Shown here one piece after another: positions 30,108 through 38,714 of a stretch of DNA of 64,000 nt. The notes beneath the pieces were generated by a model that did no database searches, was not told where the DNA came from, and was given only the letters and a program-made list of their open reading frames with translations. The position numbers and the translations under genes were made by a program. The stretch's first letter is position 1; every line of letters begins with the position of its first letter. The DNA is from Myxococcales bacterium (lineage in GTDB: Bacteria; Myxococcota_A; Polyangia; Polyangiales; Polyangiaceae), in assembly GCA_016703425.1 (NCBI GenBank), contig JADJCA010000002.1, forward strand, positions 310,001 to 374,000, written 5' to 3'.

Positions 30108-31520
30108 ATGCGCTGCCCCTCGGAAGCCGAAGTCCTTGCCTTCGTGGACGGCTCCCTCTCGGGGCCGGACCGGGCCGAGCTGGAGCGGCACATCGCCGAC
30201 TGCGAGGACTGCCGCATCCTCGTCTCGGCGCTCGCCAAGCAGGAGAGCGGAACGGGCTTCGCGCAAACGTCACCGGCCGACGACGTAGCCGACGTCGTCA
30301 ACGCGGACGTGGCCAACGCCACCGGGCCGGTGCGCCGCGGCGACGTGCTGGCGGAGAAGTACGTCGTGGAGCGCGTGCTCGGTGTGGGCGGCATGGGGGT
30401 GGTCGTCGCGGCGCACCACCGCGACCTGGCCCAGCGCGTCGCGCTCAAATTCCTCTTGCCGGCCGCCTTCGAGGCGCCGGGTTCACGGGCGAGGTTTCTC
30501 AGGGAGGCGCGCGCCGCCGCGAGCATCAAGAGCGAACACGTCGCCCGCGTGATGGACGTGGGCACGCTCGAGAGCGGCGTGCCGTACCTCGTCATGAAAT
30601 ACCTTGAGGGGCGCGACCTCGGCACGGTCTTGCGAAAAGACGGCCCCCTCGCGCCCGCCTTGGCGGTCGACTACGTCCTGCAAGCGTCCGAGGCCATCGC
30701 CGAGGCTCACGCGCTCGGCATCGTGCATCGCGATCTGAAGCCCGCGAACCTGTTCCGCACCGAGCGAGCCGACGGGACAGCGCTCATCAAGGTGCTCGAC
30801 TTCGGGATCTCGAAAGCGGAAGGCGGCTCGCAAGACACGCTGACGACGGCGTCAAGCGTCATGGGCTCGCCGCGCTACATGTCACCGGAGCAGCTTCGAA
30901 GCTCTCACGACGTCGATGCGCGCACGGACATTTGGGCGCTTGGCGTCATCTTGTATGAGCTTGTGACCGGCGAGCCTCCTTGGAAGGGCGGGTCGATGCT
31001 GGAGATCTGCACGGCCATTGCCACCGAGGAGACACCTCCGCTTCGTGCAAAACGCAAAGATGCGCCGCGCGCGCTGGAGCTCGCCGTTGAGGGCGCGCTC
31101 CAGAAAGACCTGGCGGCGCGGACCGCCGACATCGCCGAGTTGGCAGCGATGCTGCGACCGGTGGCGAGCGCGGCCGGTGTGTCCGCCATCGAACGCATCG
31201 TGCGCCTCATGGAACAGAGCGGACGCCAGCGGCCGGTCGCGCTCAAGGGCACGGAGAGCCCGCCAAGAAGGGGCGCCGAGCGGTGGGCCTTGGTGGCAGG
31301 CGTATTGCTCGCTGTCGGCGGCGCGTTCGCCGTGTGGTCGACCCGACCGACCTCGACCTCGACCTCGACCCCGAACATGACTGGACGGAGTCCCGAAGGG
31401 ACGGAGGAAAGGCATGTCGACGGGTCCGTTAGGACCCTAGTCGACCTCGACCTCGACCTCGAACATGACTGGACGGAGTCCCGAAGGGACGGAGGAAAGG
31501 CATGTCGACGGGTCCGTTAG
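30108..31520 (+). CDS. Ser/Thr protein kinase with N-terminal anti-sigma-type zinc finger; tail frameshifted
   Basis: 470 residues. Residues 1-45 form a zf-HC2-like finger with HIADCEDC, as in anti-sigma factors. The kinase domain (about 82-340) has GVGGMG, the VALK lysine, HRDLKPAN, LDFGIS and SPEQ, so it should be active. One membrane helix follows (about 391-409). The chosen ATG has AGAGAGG upstream. At 31355-31530 an 88-bp sequence is present twice in tandem; 88 is not a multiple of three, so the second copy ends the frame at 31520. With one copy the frame would run to 31698 and give 500 residues with a Pro/Ala-rich tail (TSPPTPPPTPTRSGS onward). Divergent from a sigma factor, which it may control. 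Confidence 0.9.
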   Translation: MRCPSEAEVLAFVDGSLSGPDRAELERHIADCEDCRILVSALAKQESGTGFAQTSPADDVADVVNADVANATGPVRRGDVLAEKYVVERVLGVGGMGVVVAAHHRDLAQRVALKFLLPAAFEAPGSRARFLREARAAASIKSEHVARVMDVGTLESGVPYLVMKYLEGRDLGTVLRKDGPLAPALAVDYVLQASEAIAEAHALGIVHRDLKPANLFRTERADGTALIKVLDFGISKAEGGSQDTLTTASSVMGSPRYMSPEQLRSSHDVDARTDIWALGVILYELVTGEPPWKGGSMLEICTAIATEETPPLRAKRKDAPRALELAVEGALQKDLAARTADIAELAAMLRPVASAAGVSAIERIVRLMEQSGRQRPVALKGTESPPRRGAERWALVAGVLLAVGGAFAVWSTRPTSTSTSTPNMTGRSPEGTEERHVDGSVRTLVDLDLDLEHDWTESRRDGGKACRRVR

Positions 31521-31530
31521 GACCCTAGTC
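31355..31530. repeat. 88-bp tandem duplication inside kinase gene
   Basis: Two copies, 31355-31442 and 31443-31530, identical at 87 of 88 positions (C at 31371 against T at 31459). Each copy starts with a CTCGAC-type hexamer run and contains two small hairpins: GTCCC-GAA-GGGAC and GGGTCC-GTTA-GGACCC. The core is bounded by GACTGG and CCTAGTC, which are imperfect inverted ends. The hexamer runs on both sides could have promoted duplication by slippage. The hairpins make the core look like a small palindromic repeat element inserted in a linker-coding region; I did not notice further copies in this window. Confidence 0.92.
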
Positions 31531-31715
31531 ACCTCGCCCCCGACCCCGCCCCCGACCCCGACCCGCAGCGGCTCCGTGGCCGCGCGGCCTGCGGCGTCCA
31601 AGGTGGCGGAAGCGGCCTCCCACAAGGCCCCGCCGGTTGACCCCGCCGACGCGGGGCCAGCGCCGCCGGTGGGCTCGCCGCTTCGGGACCGCAAGTAGCG
31701 CGCGCGATGCCCCTC

Positions 31716-32048
31716 CTACTTCGCCAGGGGGCCCCCCATTTGCTCGTCGTAGTAGACGGAGCCGCGGCGCTTGTACCGACGCACTGTGCCGCAGACCTCG
31801 ACTTCGTAGCGACCGACGCGTGACTCCTCGTCGGCGCGCCGAACGAAGACCTGCGCTTCGGGACACACGTGGTCGGCCGAGGCCGTCGCCACGAGTCGCG
31901 ACGGTGACGGGAGCGGCGACGAGAGCGCTGCTTGGCCCCAAGAGCGGGGCGCCTCTGGCGCAGCCAAGCCGACGCAGCCGGCCGAGAGCAGCGCCGCCAT
32001 CGCGAGTACGTGTGGGCGGGCGTGGTTGGCGCGCAAGGAGCCGTTCAC
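31716..32048 (-). CDS. small lipoprotein, unknown function
   Basis: 110 residues from a GTG start; the signal ends in LLSAGC. The mature part has two cysteines (HVCPEAQV and EVEVCGTVRRYKRRG) that could form one disulfide and a strand-rich C-terminus. A shorter ATG start at 32000 would lose the signal's basic start, so the GTG is preferred. Family not recognised. Confidence 0.7.
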   Translation of the reverse strand: MNGSLRANHARPHVLAMAALLSAGCVGLAAPEAPRSWGQAALSSPLPSPSRLVATASADHVCPEAQVFVRRADEESRVGRYEVEVCGTVRRYKRRGSVYYDEQMGGPLAK

Positions 32049-32115
32049 GCCTTATGGAGCCCGGGCGCGCCCCCTCGTCGCACACGTTTTGAACCGGCAC
32101 TCGAAAACCGGCGCT

Positions 32116-33150
32116 CTACTCGTCGGTCGAGCAAACGCGGTCGCGGCCGCCAACTTTCGCCCGATAGAGTCGCGCGTCGGCCAAGGCCACCAGCTCGCTC
32201 TCGCCGCCGCGCTCGCTCACTTCGGACAACATGGCCACGCCCACGCTGACCGTCACCGAGACGATCTTGCCCTCGACGGGCACTCGCCGGCCCTTGGCGG
32301 CGAGGCGAATGCGCTCCGCGAGTCGGACGGCGCCCAGAGCTCCCGTGGCGCGCAAGAGCACGACGAACTCCTCACCGCCGTAGCGAGCCACCACATCCTC
32401 GACGCGCACAGTTTGGTGCACGAGGTCGGCGACGCTCTTCAAGACCGCATCGCCGGCAGGATGACCGTGGAGATCGTTGACGGACTTAAAGCCGTCGATG
32501 TCGAGCATCAAGACCGCGAGCTCTGACTTGTGGCGCCGTGCGTATGCGGTCTCGGAGAGGAGGCGGTCGGTGAGGTACGCGCGGTTGAAGGCGCCGGTGA
32601 GCGCGTCACGGGTCGAGGACTCAAAGAGTCGCCGTTGGAGCGCCTCTTCCGTGCCATCCACGAGCGTGTAGCGCAAGACCAGGTTGGGCCCGAGCTGGAT
32701 GCGAGCGCCGGGGCGCAGGATCGACTTGGCGACGCGCTTGCCCCCGACGAACGAGCCGTTCGTCGAGCCGAGGTCCTCGAGCAAGTATCCGCCATCGACC
32801 GAGGAGAGGCGCGCGTGGCGACGGCTCACGGCTTGATCATCCACGGACAGGTCAACGTCCCCGCCGCGCCCAATCAGGCATTCGCCGTTCAGAGTGTGAA
32901 CCTGGCCCGCTTGGATTCCCGTGAGCACCGTGAGCGTCGCGCGCTCATCGCCGCCGGAGGGGCTGGCCGCCACCACGCGCCGCTCCGTCTCGCGCGCCTC
33001 TTCGACGGTCGACGAGCGGAAAGAGATGGGGGTCGCCTCGAGATCCTGCGCGACGAGCTCGTCGGTCGCAGGCATCGTGGGGACCGTCCCGTGCCGCGAG
33101 GTCACGAACTCGGCGCGAGCAGTCGGCGGAACGCGGTCGCTGTCCCCCAT
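32116..33150 (-). CDS. FHA-GGDEF diguanylate cyclase
   Basis: 344 residues, soluble. An FHA domain (about 72-160: CLIGRGGDVDLSVDDQAVSR, then LEDLGSTNGSFV) binds phosphothreonine, and a GGDEF domain (about 175-335) makes cyclic di-GMP. The active-site loop is GGEEF, a functional variant, and RVED five residues before it fits the inhibitory I-site (RxxD). This links phospho-protein signals from Ser/Thr kinases, which are common here, to cyclic di-GMP. The first 60 residues are a variable charged tail. No close neighbour suggests a specific partner. Confidence 0.94.
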   Translation of the reverse strand: MGDSDRVPPTARAEFVTSRHGTVPTMPATDELVAQDLEATPISFRSSTVEEARETERRVVAASPSGGDERATLTVLTGIQAGQVHTLNGECLIGRGGDVDLSVDDQAVSRRHARLSSVDGGYLLEDLGSTNGSFVGGKRVAKSILRPGARIQLGPNLVLRYTLVDGTEEALQRRLFESSTRDALTGAFNRAYLTDRLLSETAYARRHKSELAVLMLDIDGFKSVNDLHGHPAGDAVLKSVADLVHQTVRVEDVVARYGGEEFVVLLRATGALGAVRLAERIRLAAKGRRVPVEGKIVSVTVSVGVAMLSEVSERGGESELVALADARLYRAKVGGRDRVCSTDE

Positions 33151-33251
33151 CGGATTCCGCAGAATGCGCCTCTTTGCGGCTTACGGCAATCGGGCTCGCG
33201 TCGAGCCTGATTGTTACGGCAAGACTGGATCGGCGTCGCGCGCGCGACGCC

Positions 33252-33953
33252 TCACGCTGCCGATGACCGCGGCCCAATCGCCGCGAGCATGCGCCCAACC
33301 TCCGCACCGCGCCGGTACGAAAAAAAGCGCTGCGCATCGCACCGTGTGCAGCCTTCGATTCGCTCGACCTCCGCCACACCGACCGCCCGAAGCTCGCGAA
33401 GGACGCCCCCCCGCAGGTCCACCAGGGCCTTTTCCGGGTCACCGGGGACGCTGAGCCGCACGCCCGCGCGCTTCTCGATCTGCAAGGCCACGTCGAGGCC
33501 CACTTCGAAACAACAAGGGCCGATGGCCGGGCCCACGGCCGCGATGAGCCGCTCGGCGCCGCGTGCTCGAAGCGCCGCGACGGCGGCTTCGACAACCCCT
33601 GCGACGTACCCCCTCCAGCCGGCATGAATGGCAGCGCGCATCCCCTTCACGGGATCCGCCACCAGGATGGGGACGCAGTCGGCCGTCCGCACACCGATGG
33701 CGGCCCGTCCCGTCGCGACCAGCGCGTCGGCCTCCGGCATGGCGGAGGGTGGCGGGAGGTCCGCGTCGACGACGACGCACCCATGCACCTGGCGCGTCTG
33801 TCGCAAGGATGCGGCGTCGAGGCCGGCGCTCTTTGCGAAGGCGTCGAGGGTCGCCGCGTACCCTACCGCCGTGAGCGAGAGGTCGTGCTCACGGGTCGAA
33901 AAACCATGAGGAAACCCGGCTTCCGTGAGGAGCGAACTCTTGAGCGGCGGCAT
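33252..33953 (-). CDS. pgeF: purine nucleoside phosphorylase / peptidoglycan editing factor PgeF
   Basis: YfiH/DUF152-family protein, 233 residues. In E. coli it removes wrongly incorporated L-Ser from UDP-MurNAc peptides; homologues act on purine nucleosides. Diagnostic motifs are QVHG, ADALVATG, GVRTADCVPIL, HAGWRG, GPAIGPCCFEVG and FFSYRR, which supply the His and Cys ligands for zinc. Divergent from the next kinase gene, 110 bases between starts. Confidence 0.93.
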   Translation of the reverse strand: MPPLKSSLLTEAGFPHGFSTREHDLSLTAVGYAATLDAFAKSAGLDAASLRQTRQVHGCVVVDADLPPPSAMPEADALVATGRAAIGVRTADCVPILVADPVKGMRAAIHAGWRGYVAGVVEAAVAALRARGAERLIAAVGPAIGPCCFEVGLDVALQIEKRAGVRLSVPGDPEKALVDLRGGVLRELRAVGVAEVERIEGCTRCDAQRFFSYRRGAEVGRMLAAIGPRSSAA

Positions 33954-34063
33954 GCTCCTCTCGTACGCGCGGCCGGCCGATGGGGCAACTCCGCGGACCG
34001 GTTGCGGCGCCGCGGGATCGGCAACCGCACCGAGCGAGAACGGGATATAAACGGGAGCCGCGG

Positions 34064-35176
34064 ATGAGTGCCGGCCCCTCCCGATCCCAGGATCCCTTCA
34101 TCGGGCGCGAGATCCTGAACGGACAGTTCAAGATCCTCCAGAAGATCGGCAGTGGGGGAATGGGTGCGGTCTACAAGGCCTCCCAGCCGGAAATGAACCG
34201 GATGGTGGCGGTGAAGATCCTCCACCCAAAGCTCACCAATCGCCAAGACCTGGCGTCGCGCTTCCGCCGTGAAGCGCGCGCCATGAGTCACCTCTCGCAC
34301 CCGAACACGGCGCGGGTGTTCCTCTACGGCGAGCTCGAGGACGGCTCGCTCTACATCGTGATGGAATACCTCGAGGGCAAGAACCTCAATCAGACGGTAC
34401 GCGCCGAAGGTCCGCTCAGCATGGACCGCGCACTTCCGATCTTGATCCAGACCTGCGGGGCCCTCGAAGAGGCTCACCGAGCTGGCATCATCCATCGGGA
34501 TCTAAAGCCCGAAAACATCTTCTTGTGTCAACAGGGCGGCCTACGCGATTTCGCCAAGGTGCTGGACTTCGGCCTCGCGAAGGTCACGGAGCGGGAGATG
34601 CGCCCCGGCTCGGTCATTCTCACGCAGGAGGGCATGGTCTTCGGGACACCGGAGTTCATGAGCCCCGAGCAGGCGCAAGGCAAGACGCTCACGCCGGCCA
34701 GTGACATCTACTCGCTCGCCGTCATTCTCTTCGAGGTCCTCACGGGCAAGCTCCCGTTCGACGCGAAGACGGCGATGGACTTCTTGCAACTCCACGTCAT
34801 GGGCACGCCGATCGCGCTGAGCCAACGAGTGCCGGGACGCACGTTCCCGCCGCTCCTGGACCAGATCATGGCGCGCGCGCTGGCGAAGAAACCCGAGGAG
34901 CGTTTCGCCTCCGCGGCCGAGTTCGGAGAAGCGCTCTCGGCGGTCCGCGACGGGCGCGAGACGCCGGTGATGCTGCCGCCGGGCGCGAGCACTCCGCCGC
35001 CGCCGGATGCAGGGCGGCCCGTCGCCCCCATCGCGAAAGAGTCGCGTCGCGAGACCGGTCACCCCAGGGCCGGCGCCCGACCGAACTCCACGTTGAAGCT
35101 CGCCCTCATCGGCGTCGCGTGCCTCGTCGTAGGAGCCGTCGCCGCCGTCATCATCATGAAGCTCGCGGGCGGCTGA
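34064..35176 (+). CDS. Ser/Thr protein kinase, single membrane helix
   Basis: 370 residues. The N-terminal cytoplasmic kinase domain (about 18-290) has GSGGMG, VAVKIL, HRDLKPEN and LDFGLAK, with MSPEQAQG in the activation segment, so it should be active. A Pro-rich linker (about 300-345) leads to a C-terminal membrane helix (LALIGVACLVVGAVAAVIIM) with four residues beyond it, so it has no extracellular sensor domain. The ATG has GGGAG upstream; a TATAAA at 34046-34051 could be a -10 element but no matching -35 is visible. Confidence 0.93.
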   Translation: MSAGPSRSQDPFIGREILNGQFKILQKIGSGGMGAVYKASQPEMNRMVAVKILHPKLTNRQDLASRFRREARAMSHLSHPNTARVFLYGELEDGSLYIVMEYLEGKNLNQTVRAEGPLSMDRALPILIQTCGALEEAHRAGIIHRDLKPENIFLCQQGGLRDFAKVLDFGLAKVTEREMRPGSVILTQEGMVFGTPEFMSPEQAQGKTLTPASDIYSLAVILFEVLTGKLPFDAKTAMDFLQLHVMGTPIALSQRVPGRTFPPLLDQIMARALAKKPEERFASAAEFGEALSAVRDGRETPVMLPPGASTPPPPDAGRPVAPIAKESRRETGHPRAGARPNSTLKLALIGVACLVVGAVAAVIIMKLAGG

Positions 35177-35219
35177 GCCGAGCGATGCGTCGTATTTCCG
35201 GGCGCTCCCGCGCGGCCGC

Positions 35220-35651
35220 TCACGCGCCGTCGCGAACCAGCTTGATGTTGTAGACGCCCTTGCCGGTGGCGATCGTGGTCTCGGCGTCGCCCTCGTGAAA
35301 CAGGCGCACGTCCGCCACGCCGACGCGGTTGCCCGAGCGGACCACGTGGGCTTCCGCCACGAGCGTCTCGCCGCGGCCAGGCCTCAAGTAGTCGACGCGC
35401 AGATCGATGGTCGACACGCGCCCACGAACCGGGTCTGGAAGCTTCGTCCAAACGGCGGTTCCGCCGGCGACGTCGGCCATCGTCGAAATGACGCCCCCGT
35501 GGAGTGCCCGCCGGAGCGGGTCGCCGATGAACTCGTCACGAAACGGGAGCCGAAAGCGGACGAAGCCGGGCCGCGATTCGTCGAGCTTCATGCCCAAGAA
35601 ACGATTGAAGGGCACGTAGAGCTCCATGAGCTCGCGAATCGTCGCATCCAT
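35220..35651 (-). CDS. PaaI-type hotdog thioesterase
   Basis: 143-residue acyl-CoA thioesterase-like protein. The hotdog motif HGGVISTMADVAGG at about 51-64 includes the conserved GG-x-x-x-x-x-D pattern with Asp in the active site, followed by STIDLRVDYLRPG and GKGVYNIK. It is similar to PaaI/YdiI proteins; the substrate cannot be told. The last gene before HtpG on this strand apart from a small protein. Confidence 0.9.
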   Translation of the reverse strand: MDATIRELMELYVPFNRFLGMKLDESRPGFVRFRLPFRDEFIGDPLRRALHGGVISTMADVAGGTAVWTKLPDPVRGRVSTIDLRVDYLRPGRGETLVAEAHVVRSGNRVGVADVRLFHEGDAETTIATGKGVYNIKLVRDGA

Positions 35652-35786
35652 CGGAACCCCACGACTTCGCGGCTCACGCTGCGCAAGCCCACGCCTTCAC
35701 GCCCACGACCCTAGGACGCGCGGCGCCGCGAACTGCGCCGCCGGGGACGAGCCCGCGGCGGCGTTGATCGCGGCGCGACGCGCGGC

Positions 35787-36032
35787 TCACTTCTTCTTCT
35801 TCTTCGCGCCCTTCTTGCCGGACTTCTTGGCGCTGGCGGCGCCGCCCTTCTTCTCGCGGCAGAAGACGAAGAGGATGACCTCCTCATCGTGGTCGTCCTC
35901 GGGGCTCTCGTCGCGCGTCATGCCGACGAGCTGCCAGCCGTCGCCACCTCGCTTGTTGAGCTCCTTGACGATGCCCGCCGTCGAAGCGCCATGTCCCCAC
36001 GCGACCGAATAAACGTCGTACTCGAATGCCAT
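35787..36032 (-). CDS. small protein with Lys-rich tail (DUF4177-like)
   Basis: 81 residues. A short alpha/beta core (EYDVYSVAWGHG, KELNKRGGDGWQLVGMT, EVILFVFCREK) resembles the fold of DUF4177 proteins, with a GWQLVG turn typical of that family. It ends in a tail of about 20 residues nearly all Lys, Ala and Gly (from KKGGAASAKK to five lysines), which could bind nucleic acid or an acidic surface. I see no clear ribosome-binding site. Function unknown. Confidence 0.78.
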   Translation of the reverse strand: MAFEYDVYSVAWGHGASTAGIVKELNKRGGDGWQLVGMTRDESPEDDHDEEVILFVFCREKKGGAASAKKSGKKGAKKKKK

Positions 36033-36156
36033 TGAATCCTCCGCAAAGGACTGGGGAGGATACTCGAAGGCCGAGGCCGCCCGCGGGGTGAAATCAACGA
36101 CGGCGAAGTGAGAACGCCTTGAAAATTTTTCCGTTCAGCGCGACAAAAATGCGGCC

Positions 36157-38064
36157 ATGACGACCGAGACGACGACACACAAGTTCCAAGCGGAAGTGAG
36201 CCAGGTCCTCAAGCTGGTCATCCACTCGCTCTACACGAGCAAAGAGATCTTCCTGCGAGAGCTCCTGTCGAACGCATCCGACGCGCTGGACAAGCTGCGC
36301 TTTCGCGCCGTGACAGAGCCGGACATCTTGGGGTCCGACGCCACGCTCGAGATCCGCATTCGCTACGACAAGGAGAAGAAGACGCTCTCCATCGACGATA
36401 CGGGCATCGGCATGACGGAGGCGGAGCTCACGCAGAACCTCGGCACCGTCGCCCACTCAGGCTCGCGCTCGCTCATCGAGAAGCTGAAAGAGGCCGCCGC
36501 GACCGGTGAAGGCAAACGTGCCGACCTCCAACTCATCGGGCAATTCGGCGTGGGCTTCTACAGCGCCTACCTCGTGGCTGACCGCGTCGAGGTAATCACG
36601 CGGAGCGCCGCTCGCGGCGAGGGCGCGTTTCGCTGGACGTCGGACGGCCAAGACACCTTCACCATCGAGCCGGCGCAGCGCGCCGAACGCGGCACCGAGC
36701 TCATCCTTCACCTGAAGGACGAACACGCTCATTTCTTGGACGACTACGAGCTGGCAAACCTCGTCAAGCGCTACTCGGACTACGTGGCGCACCCGATCCG
36801 GCTCGAAGAACACGACGGCGACGAGCGCACGATGCGGCAGGTCAACCGCGCCAACGCCCTGTGGCAGCGCCCCAAGGCCGAGATCACCGAGGAGCAATAC
36901 AGCGAGCTCTACCGCCACCTGACGCACGACACCGACGCCCCGCTCGCCCACACGCACTTCCGCGTGGAGGGCTCGCAGGAGTTTGTCGGCCTCGTCTACG
37001 TGCCTCGCCGCGCCCCCTTCGACATCTTCGACGTGCAGAAGCGTCGGGGCCTCCGCCTCTTCGTCAAGCGCGTCTTCATCTTGGAAGACTGCGACGAGGT
37101 GTTGCCGCCGTGGCTGCGGTTCTTGCGCGGCGTCGTCGACTCCGACGACCTGCCGCTCAACGTCTCGCGTGAGCTGCTGCAGGACTCGTCGATCTTGCGC
37201 TCCATCAAGAAGCAGGTGACCAAGAAGGCGCTCGACCTCTTGGGCGAGCTGTCGACGGACAAGCCGGACGACTACCTCGCCTTCTGGCGCGCCTTTGGGA
37301 CGGTCCTCAAGGAAGGTCTCGCGCTCGATCGTGAAGCGAAAGATCGCATCGCGCCCTTGTGCCGCTTCGAGAGCTCACGAGGCGGTCTTGTCTCACTCGA
37401 CGACTACGTGGGCCGGATGCCCGAGAAACAAGAGGCCATCTACTACGTCTTCGGCGAGTCGCTCCGGGCCGTCGCCGGTTCGCCCCATGCGGAAGCGATC
37501 CGCGCCCGCGGCTTTGAGCTCCTCTATTTGACCGACCCGGTCGACGAGTTCGCCACCGACGGCCTCGGCGAATACAAGGGCAAGAAGCTCGTGAGCGCCA
37601 TGCGCGCCGAGTTGCCGCTCGAGAAGACCGACGAGGAGAAGCGCGAGGCCGAGCGGCTGAAGGAAGGCCTCAAAGGTTTGTTCGAGCGCGTGAAGAAGAC
37701 GCTCGGCGACAAAGTGAAGGACGTTCGCGTCTCCGAGCGGCTCACCGACTCGCCGTCGTGCCTCGTGCTCGACGCGCAGGCAACGCCAGCCTTCATGGAG
37801 CGACTCATGAAGGATCGAGGCCACGCCGTCTCGCACAAGACGCGCATCTTGGAAGTGAACGCGACGCACCCGCTGGTTCGCGCGCTCGGGGCCTTGGTCG
37901 ATAAGGGTGCCGCCGAGGCCGAGGTCGACGAGTGGATCGAGTTGCTCTACGAGCAGGCGGTGCTGACGGAGGGCGGAGCGCTCGACGACCCGAATCGCTT
38001 CGCGAAGCGGGTGGCGACGCTCCTGACGGCGGCCGCGGAAGCGCGCGTCGCCAGCGCGTCCTAA
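36157..38064 (+). CDS. htpG: HSP90-family chaperone HtpG
   Basis: 635-residue ATP-dependent chaperone, normal length for the family. Start motif TTHKFQAEVSQVLKLVIHSL, ATP-binding motifs LLSNASDALDKLRF, DTGIGM and GQFGVGFYSAYLVA are intact; the middle domain LRLFVKRVFI and LNVSRELLQ is normal. No promoter clearly fits: CTTGAA at 36118 resembles a heat-shock -35 but the spacing to the start is too short. Ends 146 bases before the convergent rpiB-like gene. Confidence 0.97.
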   Translation: MTTETTTHKFQAEVSQVLKLVIHSLYTSKEIFLRELLSNASDALDKLRFRAVTEPDILGSDATLEIRIRYDKEKKTLSIDDTGIGMTEAELTQNLGTVAHSGSRSLIEKLKEAAATGEGKRADLQLIGQFGVGFYSAYLVADRVEVITRSAARGEGAFRWTSDGQDTFTIEPAQRAERGTELILHLKDEHAHFLDDYELANLVKRYSDYVAHPIRLEEHDGDERTMRQVNRANALWQRPKAEITEEQYSELYRHLTHDTDAPLAHTHFRVEGSQEFVGLVYVPRRAPFDIFDVQKRRGLRLFVKRVFILEDCDEVLPPWLRFLRGVVDSDDLPLNVSRELLQDSSILRSIKKQVTKKALDLLGELSTDKPDDYLAFWRAFGTVLKEGLALDREAKDRIAPLCRFESSRGGLVSLDDYVGRMPEKQEAIYYVFGESLRAVAGSPHAEAIRARGFELLYLTDPVDEFATDGLGEYKGKKLVSAMRAELPLEKTDEEKREAERLKEGLKGLFERVKKTLGDKVKDVRVSERLTDSPSCLVLDAQATPAFMERLMKDRGHAVSHKTRILEVNATHPLVRALGALVDKGAAEAEVDEWIELLYEQAVLTEGGALDDPNRFAKRVATLLTAAAEARVASAS

Positions 38065-38184
38065 GGATCGCTAGTGTCCTGAGTCAGAAGTTCGCTCGCC
38101 GAATCTCGCGCCCCCTCGTCGAGCGAGGGGCGCGAATTCGTCGGCCAAAGTCACAGGTGTACTCGGTTCCTGTCCTTGTTCGAC

Positions 38185-38211
38185 GTGTGGTGAATCTCTG
38201 ATTCACCACAC
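38185..38211. terminator. perfect hairpin between htpG and rpiB-like gene
   Basis: GTGTGGTGAATC (38185-38196) and GATTCACCACAC (38200-38211) form a perfect 12-bp stem with a TCT loop. It ends right at the stop codon of the minus-strand gene and lies after htpG. There is no T-run on either side, so its use as a terminator is a guess from position. A second, GC-rich imperfect hairpin (CGCGCCCCCTCG and CGAGGGGCGCG) lies upstream near 38108-38135. Confidence 0.55.
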
Positions 38212-38633
38212 TAGCGCGCGACTTCGGCGGCGCGGATTTCGGCGAGGCTCTCGCCCTCCGTGCCGCCGTACCTCGTTCCGAGCCACGCCTCGAGGATTTC
38301 CGTCGCGACGGGGTCCGACAAGAGGCGGAGACTCAAGGTCAAGACGTTCGCGTCGTTCCATTTGCGCGCGCCCGCAGCGGTGGCCGCGTCGACGCAGAGG
38401 GCGGCGCGAATGCCGGGGACCTTGTTGGCGGCCATCGTGACGCCGGTGCCGGTCCAGCACATGACAATGCCTTGGTCCGCGTCCCCCTTCGCGACGGCGC
38501 GTGCAACGTCGAGCGCGACCTCCCCCCAGGTCTTCACGGTGACGGCGATGACCTCGTGGCCACGGGCCCGCAACTCGCTCACCACATGCTCGACGATGGG
38601 ACGGGCGTCATCGCTGCCAACGCTGAAGCGCAT
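38211..38633 (-). CDS. rpiB: RpiB/LacA/LacB-family sugar-phosphate isomerase, divergent
   Basis: 140 residues. The fold and key segments are those of ribose 5-phosphate isomerase B: RFSVGSD, GIVMC at 55-59 (catalytic Cys), TGTGVTMAANKVPGIRAALC and WNDANVL. It differs at usual active-site positions: SDDA in place of SDHA, WTGTG after the Cys, WND in place of HND, and the usual DYP segment is absent. So the protein may have lost or changed activity, or act on another sugar phosphate. No pentose pathway genes are near. Confidence 0.82.
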   Translation of the reverse strand: MRFSVGSDDARPIVEHVVSELRARGHEVIAVTVKTWGEVALDVARAVAKGDADQGIVMCWTGTGVTMAANKVPGIRAALCVDAATAAGARKWNDANVLTLSLRLLSDPVATEILEAWLGTRYGGTEGESLAEIRAAEVAR

Positions 38634-38714
38634 GGCGGCGGATCATGAGGAGCTTGGGGACGCACGTCAACGGCCGATCTCGCCGCGCGCGCCCCGTGGC
38701 TCTATAGAGGCGCT

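Noticed and set aside
36118..36156. CTTGAA upstream of htpG as a heat-shock promoter
   Set aside because: No matching -10 region; the spacing leaves almost no room before the start codon.
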